DNA from: Platycnemis pennipes
Taxonomy: Eukaryota; Arthropoda; Insecta; Odonata; Platycnemididae
Length of the DNA stretch: 64,000 bases
NCBI GenBank assembly: GCA_933228895.1
Contig: OW121858.1
Coordinates: 28,791,859-28,855,858, forward strand
Direction of reading: 5' to 3'
Shown: positions 11,340 to 22,171 of the stretch, one piece after another
Position numbering within the stretch: the first letter of the stretch is position 1
Layout: every line of letters starts with the position of its first letter
Position numbers and translations under genes: made by a program
Notes under the pieces: generated by a model
Seen by the model: only the letters and a program-made list of their open reading frames with translations
The model's database searches: none
What the model was told of the DNA's origin: nothing

Positions 11340-11673
11340 TCAGAGAAACAGGTTGTCATTTGTCATAACAAATTTCATGAGGGTCATGGCATCAATTTCA
11401 GGAATGTTATCCGAACGAGCGGCAACATAATCATCCATTTTTCTGAAACCTGAAATATTAGAGCTAAAAAGTCTGTATTTTATCATCCCGAAAGTACATT
11501 TTTAATATCCCAAGTAATAATCGTGGCACAAGAAGAATAGGAAAACTTACCCAAGAATAACAGCACATGAACAAGTGACGATGAGCGACTAAATCCTCCA
11601 CCAAAACAAGGTTTACAGCATGCGTTGATGTATTTCCCGACTCGGACGGCAAATTAGGCACAGATGACGTCAC
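11340..11673 (-). pseudogene. Start of second transposon gene (possible YqaJ-protein N-terminus)
   Basis: On the minus strand, an exon-1-like segment begins at the CRE (11672) and ends at a strong donor, TTGG|GTAAGT (11551). After a 101-bp intron ending AATATTTCAG (11450), exon 2 has ATG at 11438 and reads MDDYVAARSDNIPEID then AMTLMKFVMTNDNLFL before TGA at 11340-11342. In the usual numbering the exon 1 reading frame does not match that of exon 2, so exon 1 is best read as 5' UTR. The pattern I-P-x-I-D-x-x-x-L-x-x-F resembles the N-terminus of arthropod YqaJ-domain proteins as I remember them; this is weak evidence on its own. The truncation means no nuclease domain is present here. Confidence 0.4.
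11665..11672. promoter_or_regulatory. CRE-like palindrome at right end of the ISL2EU-like element
   Basis: TGACGTCA, 195 bp from the element end, mirror-placed to 8492-8499. It sits at the start of the minus-strand first exon. Confidence 0.5.
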
Positions 11674-12385
11674 ACCTGGCCTCGGCGGAGCTCGGGTGTC
11701 TTCGCGCAGTGGTCGGCTCAGAGAAATTTTGCTTGATTTTTTAAGTCAATTTTTTATTTCTTCTAACGACGAATGGAGAAAATTTAGGTATTTTTGCGAG
11801 CTAATATTTCAGTTTTACCTGTTCAAAATAGTTTTTATAGCAATCGTCGACCCATGCAAGTTCCCCATTGAGGTGAATTACCGTGGTAAATTACGGTAAT
11901 TTTCGAAAATTACCGTAATTTTCAGGTAATTTTTAAGTTTTGAGCTGCAAATCCTTATCAGAGGACTCAAAACGAAATCAAATAGCATTGAAATACAAAT
12001 GACGACGCTTATATCAAACATATCACGACGTTTATCAATAATAACTCATTAAAAAATCAAAACAAAGTTGGCAGCAACACGCAATTTGCCTCTCTTTTGT
12101 CACACTATGAGAAATTTTCGTTCCAAAGACATATCTCTCTGCGCAATGTGCATTTGTTATTTTACTCTGAATTACTTGGAATTAATCATGGACGCAGTGT
12201 AAAAAAATCGTTTTGGGTTCTTAATTTATAATATTACCAATTCCAATGGTTTATTCATGAGGAAGAAATTCTCTGAAAAAGAACTTTTCTGAAAATTATC
12301 GCTTATTACGGTAATTTTCAGGGGTGTTGGTAATTTACGAAAAATACCTCGGTAATTTACCAAGTTTCCCATCTCTAGGTGTACG

Positions 12386-13307
12386 CTTCTTCGACTGTTG
12401 AAATAGCGTACGGAAGTGATGCTCTTCTTTTTCTGCTCCATGGATGCTTTTTTTAAAAACATTTATGATTATTTACTTAGAAGTTGAAAGCTAATTTTTT
12501 CGGAATGTCATATTTATCAACTCGCAGGGTGATTTTCATACTTAGCAGTACATTCTCGGTCACTGTCTTCTGCTATATTGCAATTGGTTTTCAGCGATTA
12601 GCACGTTAATGAGGAAATTCTTATTTATCTCTCCTGGAGGTGAAAGAATGTCATTAATTTGTATTCATGACGGTCATACTAATTTTTTCCACAAAATGGT
12701 AATCTGAAAAATGTTTTAAGAGCGCTAAATACCCCGTGTCTGTCTTTCAGTAAAGTTAATTATCACAATCGAATTAATGCCCGCCAGGAGTTGTATATAT
12801 GGCCTCCCAAAATTCTTGTAATAACTTGAAATACCTACTCGGTCGTTGTGAAAAGTATCAGATAGATACGTCGTAGGGGAGATAGGTCAATAGGTAAGAT
12901 TAGACTAAAGTGTAGTTGGGTACACTGTAGTACAGTTCAGATATATCTTAAGTAAATTGTTAAGAGCCATAATTTGCAATTATTTTTTTTCATTTTGGTG
13001 TTAGCTGCACCGATGCAAGGTATCTAGAGTGCTAGTTTTGTATTAACCAATCAATTGGCAATCAAAGCTCATCTGTAAAAGTGCATGCTTTAGTCACCTT
13101 TTTTGTGTGCGCTCGTGAACGCTTCCGTCCGCTATGTTTCCGGCTCGTGAACGCTTTCATACGCTTCGGTTCCGGTTCGTGAACGCTTCTGTTCCGCTTC
13201 GTTTGTACCATAACTCAAATACTTCCAGGCTTCTTTTCCTAACTGCTCAGTAGCAGTGTTGAGAGCATTGAATTATTGTTTATATCGCGAATAATTGAAA
13301 CTTAGCT
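12386..13307. other. No gene seen; GTGAACGCTT repeats near both ends
   Basis: The sequence beside the MITE (8190-8269 and 12378-12440) is a tandem duplication containing GGTGTACG(G/C)TTCTT. Near 13110-13200 three degenerate units of CTCGTGAACGCTTCCG occur. The remainder is AT-rich and unassigned. Confidence 0.45.
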
Positions 13308-13538
13308 GTGATGAAATCTGGACCCAGCAGTGAAGAAGCAAGAAAAAGGAAAGGGGTACGACAAGGCTGTGCACTGAGTCCCGTTAATTTTCAATGTTTA
13401 CAATGTTTCAATGTGAACGGTAAGAATGGAAAAGGCAGGCCTCGTATGAGATATAATAAAGAAGAGGTTGTGAAGGATGTAAAAGAGAAGAATTACGTCA
13501 CAATGAAAAGGTTACAGCTAATAGAAGAATTGAGATGA
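13308..13538 (+). pseudogene. LINE reverse-transcriptase relic (internal deletion)
   Basis: The frame reads RKRKGVRQGCALSPVNF, the conserved G-V-R-Q-G-C-x-L-S-P motif of non-LTR reverse transcriptase. It then jumps to KGRPRMRYNKEEVVKD and a basic C-terminus typical of the end of such ORFs. The Y-x-D-D block and everything between are missing. A GATGATGATG-rich tail follows the stop, as in many LINE 3' ends. The clade cannot be fixed from so little sequence. Confidence 0.65.
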
Positions 13539-14223
13539 AAGGTTCGTCAAACCAATCCTAGGATTGTTGACCAATGATGATGATGCATGAGGACGATGAT
13601 GGATATTCATACCGCGCGTAATTCCATTCCTTTCACTTCTTCTCGTTCATTACAGTTTAAAACTCTGCAACAGGGTGGTTCCTTTGTTTTTATTGTGCGT
13701 ATTAACCGTTTATATCCTCTGGAGTACTTAATCTTAAAGTGTTCTCACTGAAGTGAAAATTTTGAACGGCGTGGAAACGCGAGGGCACGCCGGCCAACCA
13801 TACGTGTGACGTCAAAGGTACGTACACTTTTTCCTCCTCTAGGTGGTGCTGCGTACGTTTCAAGTCCAGAGTCATCTGAATTGCGATTTCATAACTACGA
13901 CCTGTGGGAGTAGTGTTGAGAATGCATTCCAGAGGACTGTTCTGAGGAACAGTCCTCTGGAACGTTCTGAGGAACAGTCCTGTTGCCAGAACCCTCAGTG
14001 AAAACTTATTAACAAGTATCCGAGGAGCATTTATTCAGTTAACTCATTGGGATTTTCTTTTATTTTCTTTTATTTAAAAGTATTTATTCCTTTAAAAATA
14101 GTTATTCACTTAAATGCGCATGGTATAAACCCTCCCAAGTTCACAGTTCAACGCGATAGCACAGCACTCCTCGAGAAGAAAGTGTAGGACTCTCTACATC
14201 CACTATTGATACCATATTAAAAT
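13539..14223. other. No gene; hairpin and repeat fragment
   Basis: Holds the LINE tail, a segment at 13815-13860 related in reverse to the CACCACCT...GGTAGAGGAA block of the 47-49 kb array, and a perfect hairpin at 13929-13960. Confidence 0.5.
13929..13960. repeat. Perfect 14-bp hairpin, 4-nt loop
   Basis: CCAGAGGACTGTTC, loop TGAG, then GAACAGTCCTCTGG. A partial third copy (TCTGAGGAACAGTCCT) follows at about 13965-13981, so it may have arisen by local duplication or template switching. Confidence 0.85.
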
Positions 14224-14587
14224 TTTCGAGTTATGATTAATGTTCTAACATTCGAGTTATGACTAAATATCAAACATTCGAGTTATGATTAATTCTCGAA
14301 TATTCGAGCTATGATTCATACGCGAGTATTCAACTTGTGAATTATGCTCGAATATTCGAGGTTTGATTAATACCCGAATATTCGAGTTGTGATTAATACT
14401 TGAACATTCGAGTTATGATTGATTCTCGAATATTCGAGTTTTGATTCATACTCGAGTATTCGAGTTGTGATTAATAATCGTACATTCGAGTTTTGATTCA
14501 TACTCGAGTATTCGAGTTGTGATTAATACTCGAACATTCGAGTTATGGTTAATACTGGAACATTCGAGTTCTCACTAAATTTCTAAT
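14224..14587 (+). repeat. Tandem array, 26-bp unit, 14 copies
   Basis: Units start ATTCGAG(T)T(A/G)TGATTAAT and keep a strict 26-bp period. Many include TCGAATATTCGA or ACTCGAGTATTCGAGT, so the junctions are palindromic. Alternating subtypes (ending CGAGT versus CGAAC) point to some higher-order order. Confidence 0.9.
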
Positions 14588-15262
14588 TCGATAAATCTGC
14601 TATTCATCCCATCTCCATTTAAAATATGAATGAAAAATATTCTTAAATATTTCTCCAAGGCCGCGTTGGCGAAACATTGTTTTGGCCGAAAAATATAACA
14701 TTTCGAATGCCGTCCAAAAACCCGGTTTCGGAAGAAATCGATCGACGTTTCCGGCGTCCACTGCCATTTTGTCAAACCTGCATTGCCATTTTCTAATGAA
14801 CTCTTGAGTGTTCTTTAACCCCGAACTGAGTATCTCTCGTGGTTTGCCCTGTATACGTCAGCCTTATTCAGAATGGTATTTAAATTAGTTTCGCACGAGC
14901 CATGAGACGAAGCCCTGAGGCTGTTGCTATATACTTAATAATTATATTACGGTAACTTATATGAGAATGTAATTTATTTATGAAAAGATGAATTTATACA
15001 CGGAAGCTAACGAATTGCTTTTTTACATATTTTTTTTTTTAATTCGTGTTTGTTTTAAATATAATTTTTTAAATTTAAGTGCTGCTTCGTAGACAAAATT
15101 ACAATTCTCCCGGCTTCTTCGCATTATCTGGCTATACCAGCCATTTCCACTGTTGACTATTTACTCGCATCTCATTGGTTCGCCCGTATTGGACCAATAG
15201 CATTGTCCCATGGGATTACTGTTTGATCCAAAGCAATGCAATAGCAATGAAATAGCAATGTT
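14588..15262. other. No gene seen
   Basis: AT-rich. The segment at 15180-15240 (GACCAATAGCATTGTCCCA, GTTTGATCCAAA) resembles 520-600 beside the Harbinger fragment, so it may be an old Harbinger-related end. Confidence 0.35.
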
Positions 15263-15771
15263 GTACACGAAATTGTTAGATGGAAACGAAAAAAGAATTT
15301 TAGTCAAAGAATCAATCTTCTAAACACAACCATTCACTTCAATGAATCAAAAATTGAAATAAGCAAAAGGTGACGCCCACCGAAAATGCTGCTGTGATAA
15401 CATTGACGTCATATTCCTCCCGTCCTTGACTGCTTTTTAGGGGAAGGGAAGGGAGTGGAGGGGGGTTATCGGAAGGTCTACTCGCACAGATGCTGTCGCA
15501 ACTGCTCCTATTGGTAGAGTCAGCTCTGTAATATCCCCCATAGCGATAAAGGTGAAGTAGCTTGTGTGTGCTCAGTTGTGATTGGACGAAGTCGATATAC
15601 GTCAGAGGTTGCACCACGCCCACTTTTCCGAAAGGGTTAAAAACATCAGTTCTTCGCCGCTTAATAACTCGAGAAATAATTGACGGATCGAAAAACGGAA
15701 AAATGCGGGTCTTTTTATTTTACAAACTCTATCAGATTCGGCAATAAAAAAAATTTGGTAAACGACCCCAT
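15263..15771 (+). mobile_element. MITE family E, copy 1 (5' end missing)
   Basis: Shares its length with 20385-20913 (-), 34505-35041 (+) and 42669-43193 (-). Common marks are GGTGACGCCCACC, GACGTCA, an AGGGGAAGGGAAGGGAGTGG G-rich run and a right end GGTAAACGACCCC. Full copies begin GGGGGCGTTTGCTC or GGAGGCGTTTACTC, giving a short inverted terminus GGGG(T)CGTTTAC. Non-coding; the superfamily is not assigned. Confidence 0.8.
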
Positions 15772-15911
15772 TGGTGAAGTAAAAAGACCTCCACGTAAGG
15801 GGGTATTCAAGGTACCATTTCTGGTCGCCATCCTTATAACGTAGGAATATTTCCTTAATTAAAGTTTTTTTTTCGATTAAGAAGCAATCTGTTGTCGGTC
15901 TACAAGTTATA

Positions 15912-17101
15912 CCGTCGAACTTTCTATATAACGGAAAACTCCAAATAGCGGAATCCTCCAAATAACGGAAAACTCCAAATAGCGGAATCCTCCAAATAAC
16001 GGACAGATTTCCAATCCACTGCAGCGTAACATGGAGATGTATGTAACTAACTCATCCAAAGAGATGACACTCGAAATAATGGACGCGTACAGCAGAGAAA
16101 AACCTTTATTATTCAAACACCTCCTTTAACGGACAAACATAACGAGCTATCCACTTGTCATTTCAATTCTCCTGAACAAAAAATATAGTTCTTGAAGGGA
16201 ACTATTACAGACTGAGGGGATTGGGTTGATGTGGTGGCCTCCCATCCTGAGGGCCCGGGTTCGATTTCCGCCAGTGGTGGATTTTTCGGTGGCAAACAGG
16301 TCCTTACTTGAGTGGAGGGCATTTCAGGTTCAGTACTCCGTCCGCCGCATGGGACGTTGATGTCTGTGTCCCCTTGGCGCCTGTCGAGTAGGCTAATTCC
16401 GACGCCGGGTTTCTCCTCGCCCTTCCTCCGTTTCCTGACAACTCCTGCCATTTCCCTACTATCCCATCTATCCTAAAAATGGCGCAAATGACCTCAGCTG
16501 TCGGTCGCCTCCCCTGAATAACCAACCCACCAACAATTGAGAAATGTCCTGTTCCCTGTGACAATATACGTTTGCTTTAATAGGAAGAGGAACGATAGCT
16601 TATCCATGTGAACTTTGACATTATGTAAGGCCATTTCGCACCTAATAATGCTTAGCAATGTATAAAACTAATTTTTAGAATGAGAATATTTTCACTGACT
16701 TTATCGAGAAAAATAACTTTTCTTCTCTATGCAATTTGGGACCAATCTGTTATCTGTATATGAGTTAATGCTTCTCCCTTTTCCTTTTACTACACTGCTG
16801 TCTATCCCTTTTGTATAGGGGATATGTTTTTATTTCTTATTCTGATAACGATGATGCCAATATTTGCTCTACGGATACATTTTAAATTGTTTCAATGCGT
16901 ATTTTTTGATATGGATTTATTTTTCGAATATTTAAAAAATAAAAGTTTATGCAACGCATTAAAAGCCTTTGTTTTTATTTTTCTTAGTTACTGCACGGTA
17001 AATCCAATTCTAATATCGTCCCCCTCGAAATAACGTACACCTCTTAATAACGGACAAATAATCCGGTTCCAGATGTGTCCATTTATTGTAAGTTTTGACT
17101 G
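15912..17101. mobile_element. pogo/Tc1-type element relic, holding a SINE
   Basis: Termini C(C/A)GTC(G/A)AA are inverted and flanked by TA on both sides (15910-15911, 17102-17103). Many TAACGGA(A/C)A motifs occur near both ends (15930-16000 and 17025-17060), as in pogo/Tigger-like elements I know. A 34-bp tandem duplication lies at 15930-15998. No transposase remains. A SINE (16212-16534) is inserted. Confidence 0.6.
16212..16534 (+). mobile_element. tRNA-derived SINE family D, copy 1
   Basis: It has a tRNA-like head with B-box GGGTTCGATTTCC, then GTGGAGGGCATTTCAGGTTC, GGGACGTTGATG and CCCCTTGGCGCCTGTC. It ends near GAATAACCA. It is homologous over its whole length to 41688-42005, and to a worn fragment at 21463-21583. 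Exact ends and target duplication were not resolved for this copy. Confidence 0.8.
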
Positions 17102-18671
17102 TACAACTCAAACCAGTTCAGATTTAACTAATTTGAACTACATATTCACAGCTCATTTTCGATATTGTGTACATTCCTTTTTTCTCGAACAATACTTGGA
17201 ATGCCTTTCTATTTTTAGTTTATTACTCTCCAACTTTGAACCTTATACAAAAATAACTATATGAATCTGTAAGAGTAATACAGGTAACTAGTCCCAGGTG
17301 TCTCTAGCTACTTAGATGTTACCGCCTTGTCTAATCAGGCACGATTTATTTCGAGCACATTCTATTATCAGCGGTCTGAATCAATTGTCAAAATGAGGAA
17401 ATGTGTTCGTTTACCATCTCTTTCTTTGCCAAATATGATATTTTGTAAAACCATTAGAGCCTTATTTTTTCTGTTATTCGATCCGTTGCGTAATTCTCAA
17501 GTCATAGGTAACGAAAATCAGTTTTTTAAATAAAATATTCTAAACGACAAATATGATGTTTGTATTATATGCCGAAACATTATATGAAATAATGTTAATT
17601 CAATGATATTGTTATTTCCTTCTTGTTTATGAAGTATATTTTAAGAGTGATTTCTTTTCTTCCAAAAATTATTGGAATTAAATACTTCTCCGACAAAAAT
17701 CACGCCAGACGATTTGTACAAAAGATGTGCTATATTTTAGAGATCTAATCATTGTTGAATAAAACCAATAATGAAATGTATTTATAATATTTTCACATCC
17801 CAGTACATATATGTCCCTTCCAAATCATGTAATCAATTATGATAACAATGTACAGAACATCTCCAAAAAAAACATTACCAAAGTGAACAACATTCGTATT
17901 GCCTCCAAGCACAACCACTTGTTGCGCGGTGGGAATTTCGAACGTCAACTGTTTAGAAATTTGGCACCGCGGTGGAAGTTTGGTGCCAGTGCACTGGTTC
18001 CAATAAATTCAAGTAATTCATGTCGTGAAAGATTAAATGGGCGTTTTTTAAGTGAAGTTGTTTCGGAGAATTTCATGTTGAACATTTATGTGTGATGAAA
18101 AACTTCTAGAGTAATTGCCCATCTGCAACAATCATCCGTGGAACGCGTTGCTATTTCCTTAAAAAGCACGTAATTCCAACAGAGAACTGACTCCGAATTT
18201 CTTATCTCTCGCATTATTCTTATCCCATTCATTTTCTTATCTTATTCATGTACAGGCACGCGCAATGATGTCAAATTATTGGTGGATATATGTACACGAA
18301 ATGAGTAATAAGACAAACGAAGAATTGGGAAGGAGAACCTGTAAAATAGAAGTTATCAGCTAGCGTACATTTTCACTTTCGTTGACCTCAACGAATAGTT
18401 CGTGCGATCATAAAGGTAAGAACTAAGACTGTTGATTTATTGATTGAATAGCACGGCATTTAATGGGAACTTACACCAAACCTGTTGCATGCCTGACAGT
18501 TATAACACGAAGGTAATTTTTTTTGCCAGTACAAAATGCTTTTGACGGAATTTAGAGAAAAATGTTATGTTTCATTATATGTTGTGTGAAATACATGTAG
18601 TTAGGGTAATTTTTTGGTGGAAGACATAACTTCTTAATCTATCCAAACACATCATAATAAATAGTTCCCTT
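17102..18671. other. No gene or known repeat seen
   Basis: AT-rich. The 94-codon frame at 17811-18095 has no motif I recognise and no supporting splice sites. Confidence 0.4.
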
Positions 18672-18971
18672 AGGAAAATTTTTATTTTAAAACTTAGAAA
18701 ACTTTTAAGTTTAATTAAAGTTCATTGAAACGTTTATAAAGTTAACTTCTGAATTGAAAAGTTTATCCTAAGTCATGAGTCCACTTTGAAGTTTTTGTAA
18801 AAATTTATTCTAAAGTTTTGAGCCAATCCTAAAGTTTTCCTATAGTTTCTTCAAAATTTATAGATGCATTCTATAGTTTTTTTAAATTTTATTTTAGATG
18901 GTGTTTCAATTCACTTATAACTATAAATACTATATAAAACTTAAAATTTTCTTTAGTAAATTTTCCTGTGG
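18672..18971. mobile_element. Possible short MITE, about 300 bp
   Basis: Begins AGGAAAATTT and ends AAATTTTCCTGT, an imperfect inverted pair, with a very A/T-rich interior rich in AAAGTTTT. No second copy was seen in the window. Confidence 0.3.
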
Positions 18972-20384
18972 GTTAAGTTGGCTAAATGGTAATCATATTA
19001 ATACTGCAAGGTGTAGTAATCGGGAGAGTAGTGAAATTTAAAAGAGTATAGAAATAAATATCGTTACATTCTTATGGGGAATACTTTGGTTCAGAGACGA
19101 GCAATTCTTTTCTATCAACAATTATCCACTTTTCCGAGTTAGACTCACAGCCATCGCAATGATGTCCATTGGATGCCCCAACATGGACGTTACTGACATC
19201 CATGGACATCCATTTCATGTCCCATGGACAGCCTATGGATGTCCATTTACGGATTTTGAAAGGATGTAGGCAATTATTTCAGTTTCTTGGTATCTGCAGA
19301 TGCAACCCATATTTCGTGCGATCATAGAAGAGAAAAAATACATAATTAAAAAAATTTATTCAGTTATTATCCTTGAACAACATGTACAGCTGTAGCTTGA
19401 AATGTTTTTTTTTCCTATTGCTGCTGTGTCTCAGCCAATCCCACATCAATCTATCCACTTTCATCTTCGTGGCTGCAGGGAATTCGTTGACACCTGTCAG
19501 TATAAGCAAATTATGAGAATACGACATAGTTTCAAACATCCTTGATATATATAACAGGTTTAACATTGCACTTGCCACTCAGGCTAAAGCCCACGAATCT
19601 GGATTATCTAAGGCAACAAGTGACTAATTAAGCTACAAAATAATAAAAACTCGTGAAGAGGTAATGAGCTTGAGCCTATGCAGCGAAGATCGGCAAGAAT
19701 TGTATGTAATTCTATTCTGCGAAATTCTACGACACCCCGTTTTGAAATGTTAACTTTTTATAAAATTGATAACAACTTTTCTTCTATTAAAGTTATACGC
19801 TTGAAACTTACAGAGTGCATGGAAAACATATATATGTGTCATTCTTCAAACTTTTGTTGCAATTGAATGCCTTATTATTGATTTACGAGTCATCAAAGTC
19901 GGCGCTTCGCTCAAACAGTCTAAAACCGGCACATTTTCCATTGCAACTGTTGTAAAAAATGTGAAAGTGCATTTTAAAATTTAAGTCTGCTATCCAATAA
20001 CGCAGAATGAAATAAGAAAAATTACGGTGTGGTTAGTGTTTCTGTAGGCCCAGCTGTTAATTTGTTATTCGTGTTCAAACTCGAGTGCACATAATTTCTG
20101 TGCCGACAGTAGGTCTTGTGCTGGATCAAGTATCTTATGAAGTGGGCTTAACTCCTTTTTTAGTGTATAGTTATGCTCCTTCAGCGATTCTGTTCTTATC
20201 TCGTCAGTTGTCGCAAAACGTCACCCTTTCATGGTTCTCTTCAGCCTCGGGAAAGAAGTTACAGTCTGGCGAATACTGTGGCTGGGGCTAAGTGACGGTT
20301 TGTTTTTCCAACAAAAAATCACGAAAAAGCAGTGAGATGTTAGCGGGAGCATTATCACAATTTCCACGAGGAGCTATGCCGCAA
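18972..20384. other. No gene seen
   Basis: Contains clustered ATGGACATCCAT-like palindromes at 19150-19255. The 72-codon minus frame at 19360-19578 and other short ORFs show no recognisable domain. Confidence 0.4.
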
Positions 20385-20913
20385 TGGGGTCGTTTACCAT
20401 TTTTTTATTGCCGAATCTGATAGAGTTTGTAAAATAAAAAGACCCATATTTTTCCGTTTTTTAATCCGTCAATTATTTCCCGAGTTATAAGCGGCGAAAA
20501 ACTGATGTTTTTAACCATTCCGGAAAAGTGGGTGTGGTTTAACCTCTGACGTATATCCACTTCGCCCAATCACAGCTGTGCCCGCGAAGCTACATTTCCT
20601 TACCGCAAAGGGGGGGACACAGCTGTCTAGGCCAATGGGAGAGATTACCACAGCATCTGTGCGAGCAGACCTTCCGAGAACCCCCCTCCACTCCTTTCCC
20701 TTCCCCTAAAAGCAGTCAAGGACGGGAGGAAAATGACGTCAATGATATCACAGCAGCTTTTTCGGTGGGCGTCACCTTTTGCTTATTTTAATTTCTGATT
20801 TATGAGAGAATGTTTGTGGTTAGAAGATTAATTTTTTCACTAAAATTATTTTTTCGTTTCCATCTAACAATTTCGTGTACAAAATTGCGATTTCGGTTCC
20901 GAGTAAATGCCCA
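20385..20913 (-). mobile_element. MITE family E, copy 2
   Basis: Reverse-orientation copy bounded by GGGGTCGTTTACCAT and GAGTAAATGCCC. It keeps the G-rich run and the GACGTCA site of the family. Confidence 0.85.
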
Positions 20914-22171
20914 CATTCTGGGAGTTTTGTCATAATGCGTCGTGGAGACGGCACACAACTTCCAGATAGTATTCCTTATTGACGGCACAACCGTATGGCA
21001 CGAACTCATGATGCACAATGCCATTTAAAAATTTAAGAATACGGAGGGAAGTTATTCCCGTTACTTTTTTTTATCGCACCACGTATTTCTCATGAGCGTG
21101 CAGAAAAATTGCAACAGGAACAAGGTTGCGTAAGCGCAACCTTCCTATTCCATCCTCACATTGGACCGCAAATACATTTCAAATTTCTTTCTTCTCAGAA
21201 TGTGATCTTCTTGGAGTCGTGCAGTTCAATGAGACTTGTCCTCCAGCACTTGGCTTCACCCTTGTCCACGCAAGAGACAGCGTACATACGGAATGTCCAC
21301 ATCGACGGAGAACGTGCTACGGGAACAAAGATCTTCAGAGCCTGAGCCAACCTCCGAAATGCTGCACTCGACTTCCGATAATTCTGCGACCTCTTCGGTG
21401 AGTGTTTCATAGTGAATAACTTTGAGGATCAGTATAATAATAATAAGATTTTTAATTGGTGTACCGGTCCCTACTTGGGTGCCTTGTGAAGAAAATATGT
21501 TCATTACATTGTCCGTCAAATGGGATGTTGACCGTGGTCCCCTTGGCACGTTTCATGAAGAGAATACTAAGCCCACCTCACACAGAAATACAGTTTGCCA
21601 CACTACACCATACAGCTTTACGTCACAGACCAGAAGACATACCATTCCACGACATGTATCCAAAGATGTAAAATTTCAAGTTTATGTAAATATTTCAACT
21701 AAAACATTTTTGGATAGACCAAAGGTTAGACTGAATCCACTGTTATAAATGTTCTCCGTTATCATTTCCGGTTAAGTTTCCGGTAACTTTCAAAAAAGTT
21801 TGTTTTTTGGACAGTCAAGCTTATAATAACTGTCATTTCTCGTTCAGTTTTTATTTGAGTCGAACAAAGGTGCTAACAAATGTTCTTGCAAAGCTTCTTC
21901 GTGAAGAGTGTATTGTTTTTAATCGTAGCAAGGTTCTTGTAATATTGCTGGGCATATTTTAATGTCTTCGGTCCTGAAAAATACCTGGCCAATGAATTTC
22001 AATTTTTCTCACCTCTTTTGAGCGCGTATGGAGCTACTGAAATTATGCGTTTAAAATAATTTTTATTGTTATTATTTTTGTTAAAAATATTAATGCTCCA
22101 CACTTGTGTACACCTGTTATGTGAGAGATGGAAAATAATTGATGATCGCATGAATAGTAACGAAGTACCAC
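20914..22171. other. No gene; SINE D fragment and small hairpin
   Basis: 21122-21143 is a 9-bp perfect stem (AAGGTTGCG/CGCAACCTT) with loop TAAG. 21463-21583 is a decayed SINE D fragment (TACCGGTCCC, GGGATGTTGACC, CCCCTTGG). Overlapping short ORFs at 21109-21750 look like chance. Confidence 0.5.

Larger units (their letters stand above)
8308..11867 (+). mobile_element. ISL2EU-like DNA transposon, internally rearranged
   Basis: A 15-bp perfect terminal inverted repeat, TGGGGAACTTGCATG, lies at 8308-8322 and 11853-11867. Comparing with the empty site in the family B copy at 23523 (TTTTCAATTGAGG) shows that insertion duplicated AT. Both ends carry a palindromic TGACGTCA 184-195 bp in, followed by a first-exon-like segment and a splice donor. 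From the left a THAP domain begins in exon 2. From the right a second gene begins in exon 2. From memory, the ISL2EU superfamily has 2-bp target duplications and codes for a THAP transposase plus a YqaJ-type nuclease, so the fit is good. Most of both genes is missing or replaced by a Harbinger MITE and a foldback, so this copy is non-autonomous. A related short element is at 50132-50912. Confidence 0.75.
8278..12377 (+). mobile_element. hAT-type MITE family B, copy 1, split by a later insertion
   Basis: Begins TAGAGATGGGTAA and ends with its complement CCCATCTCTA. It is flanked by an exact 8-bp duplication, GGTGTACG (8270-8277 and 12378-12385), the hallmark of hAT insertion. The MITE body itself is about 540 bp: 8278-8307 plus 11868-12377. 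A 3.56-kb transposon (8308-11867) sits in it. Other copies: 23523-23763 (truncated), 29908-30431 and 32767-33290. It is non-coding, with many TTACCGTAATTTTC motifs near the ends. Confidence 0.9.

Noticed and set aside
19360..19578. 72-codon minus frame (MKVDRLMWDWLRHSSN)
   Set aside because: Looks somewhat like a helix-turn-helix segment, but nothing conserved could be named and it is isolated.
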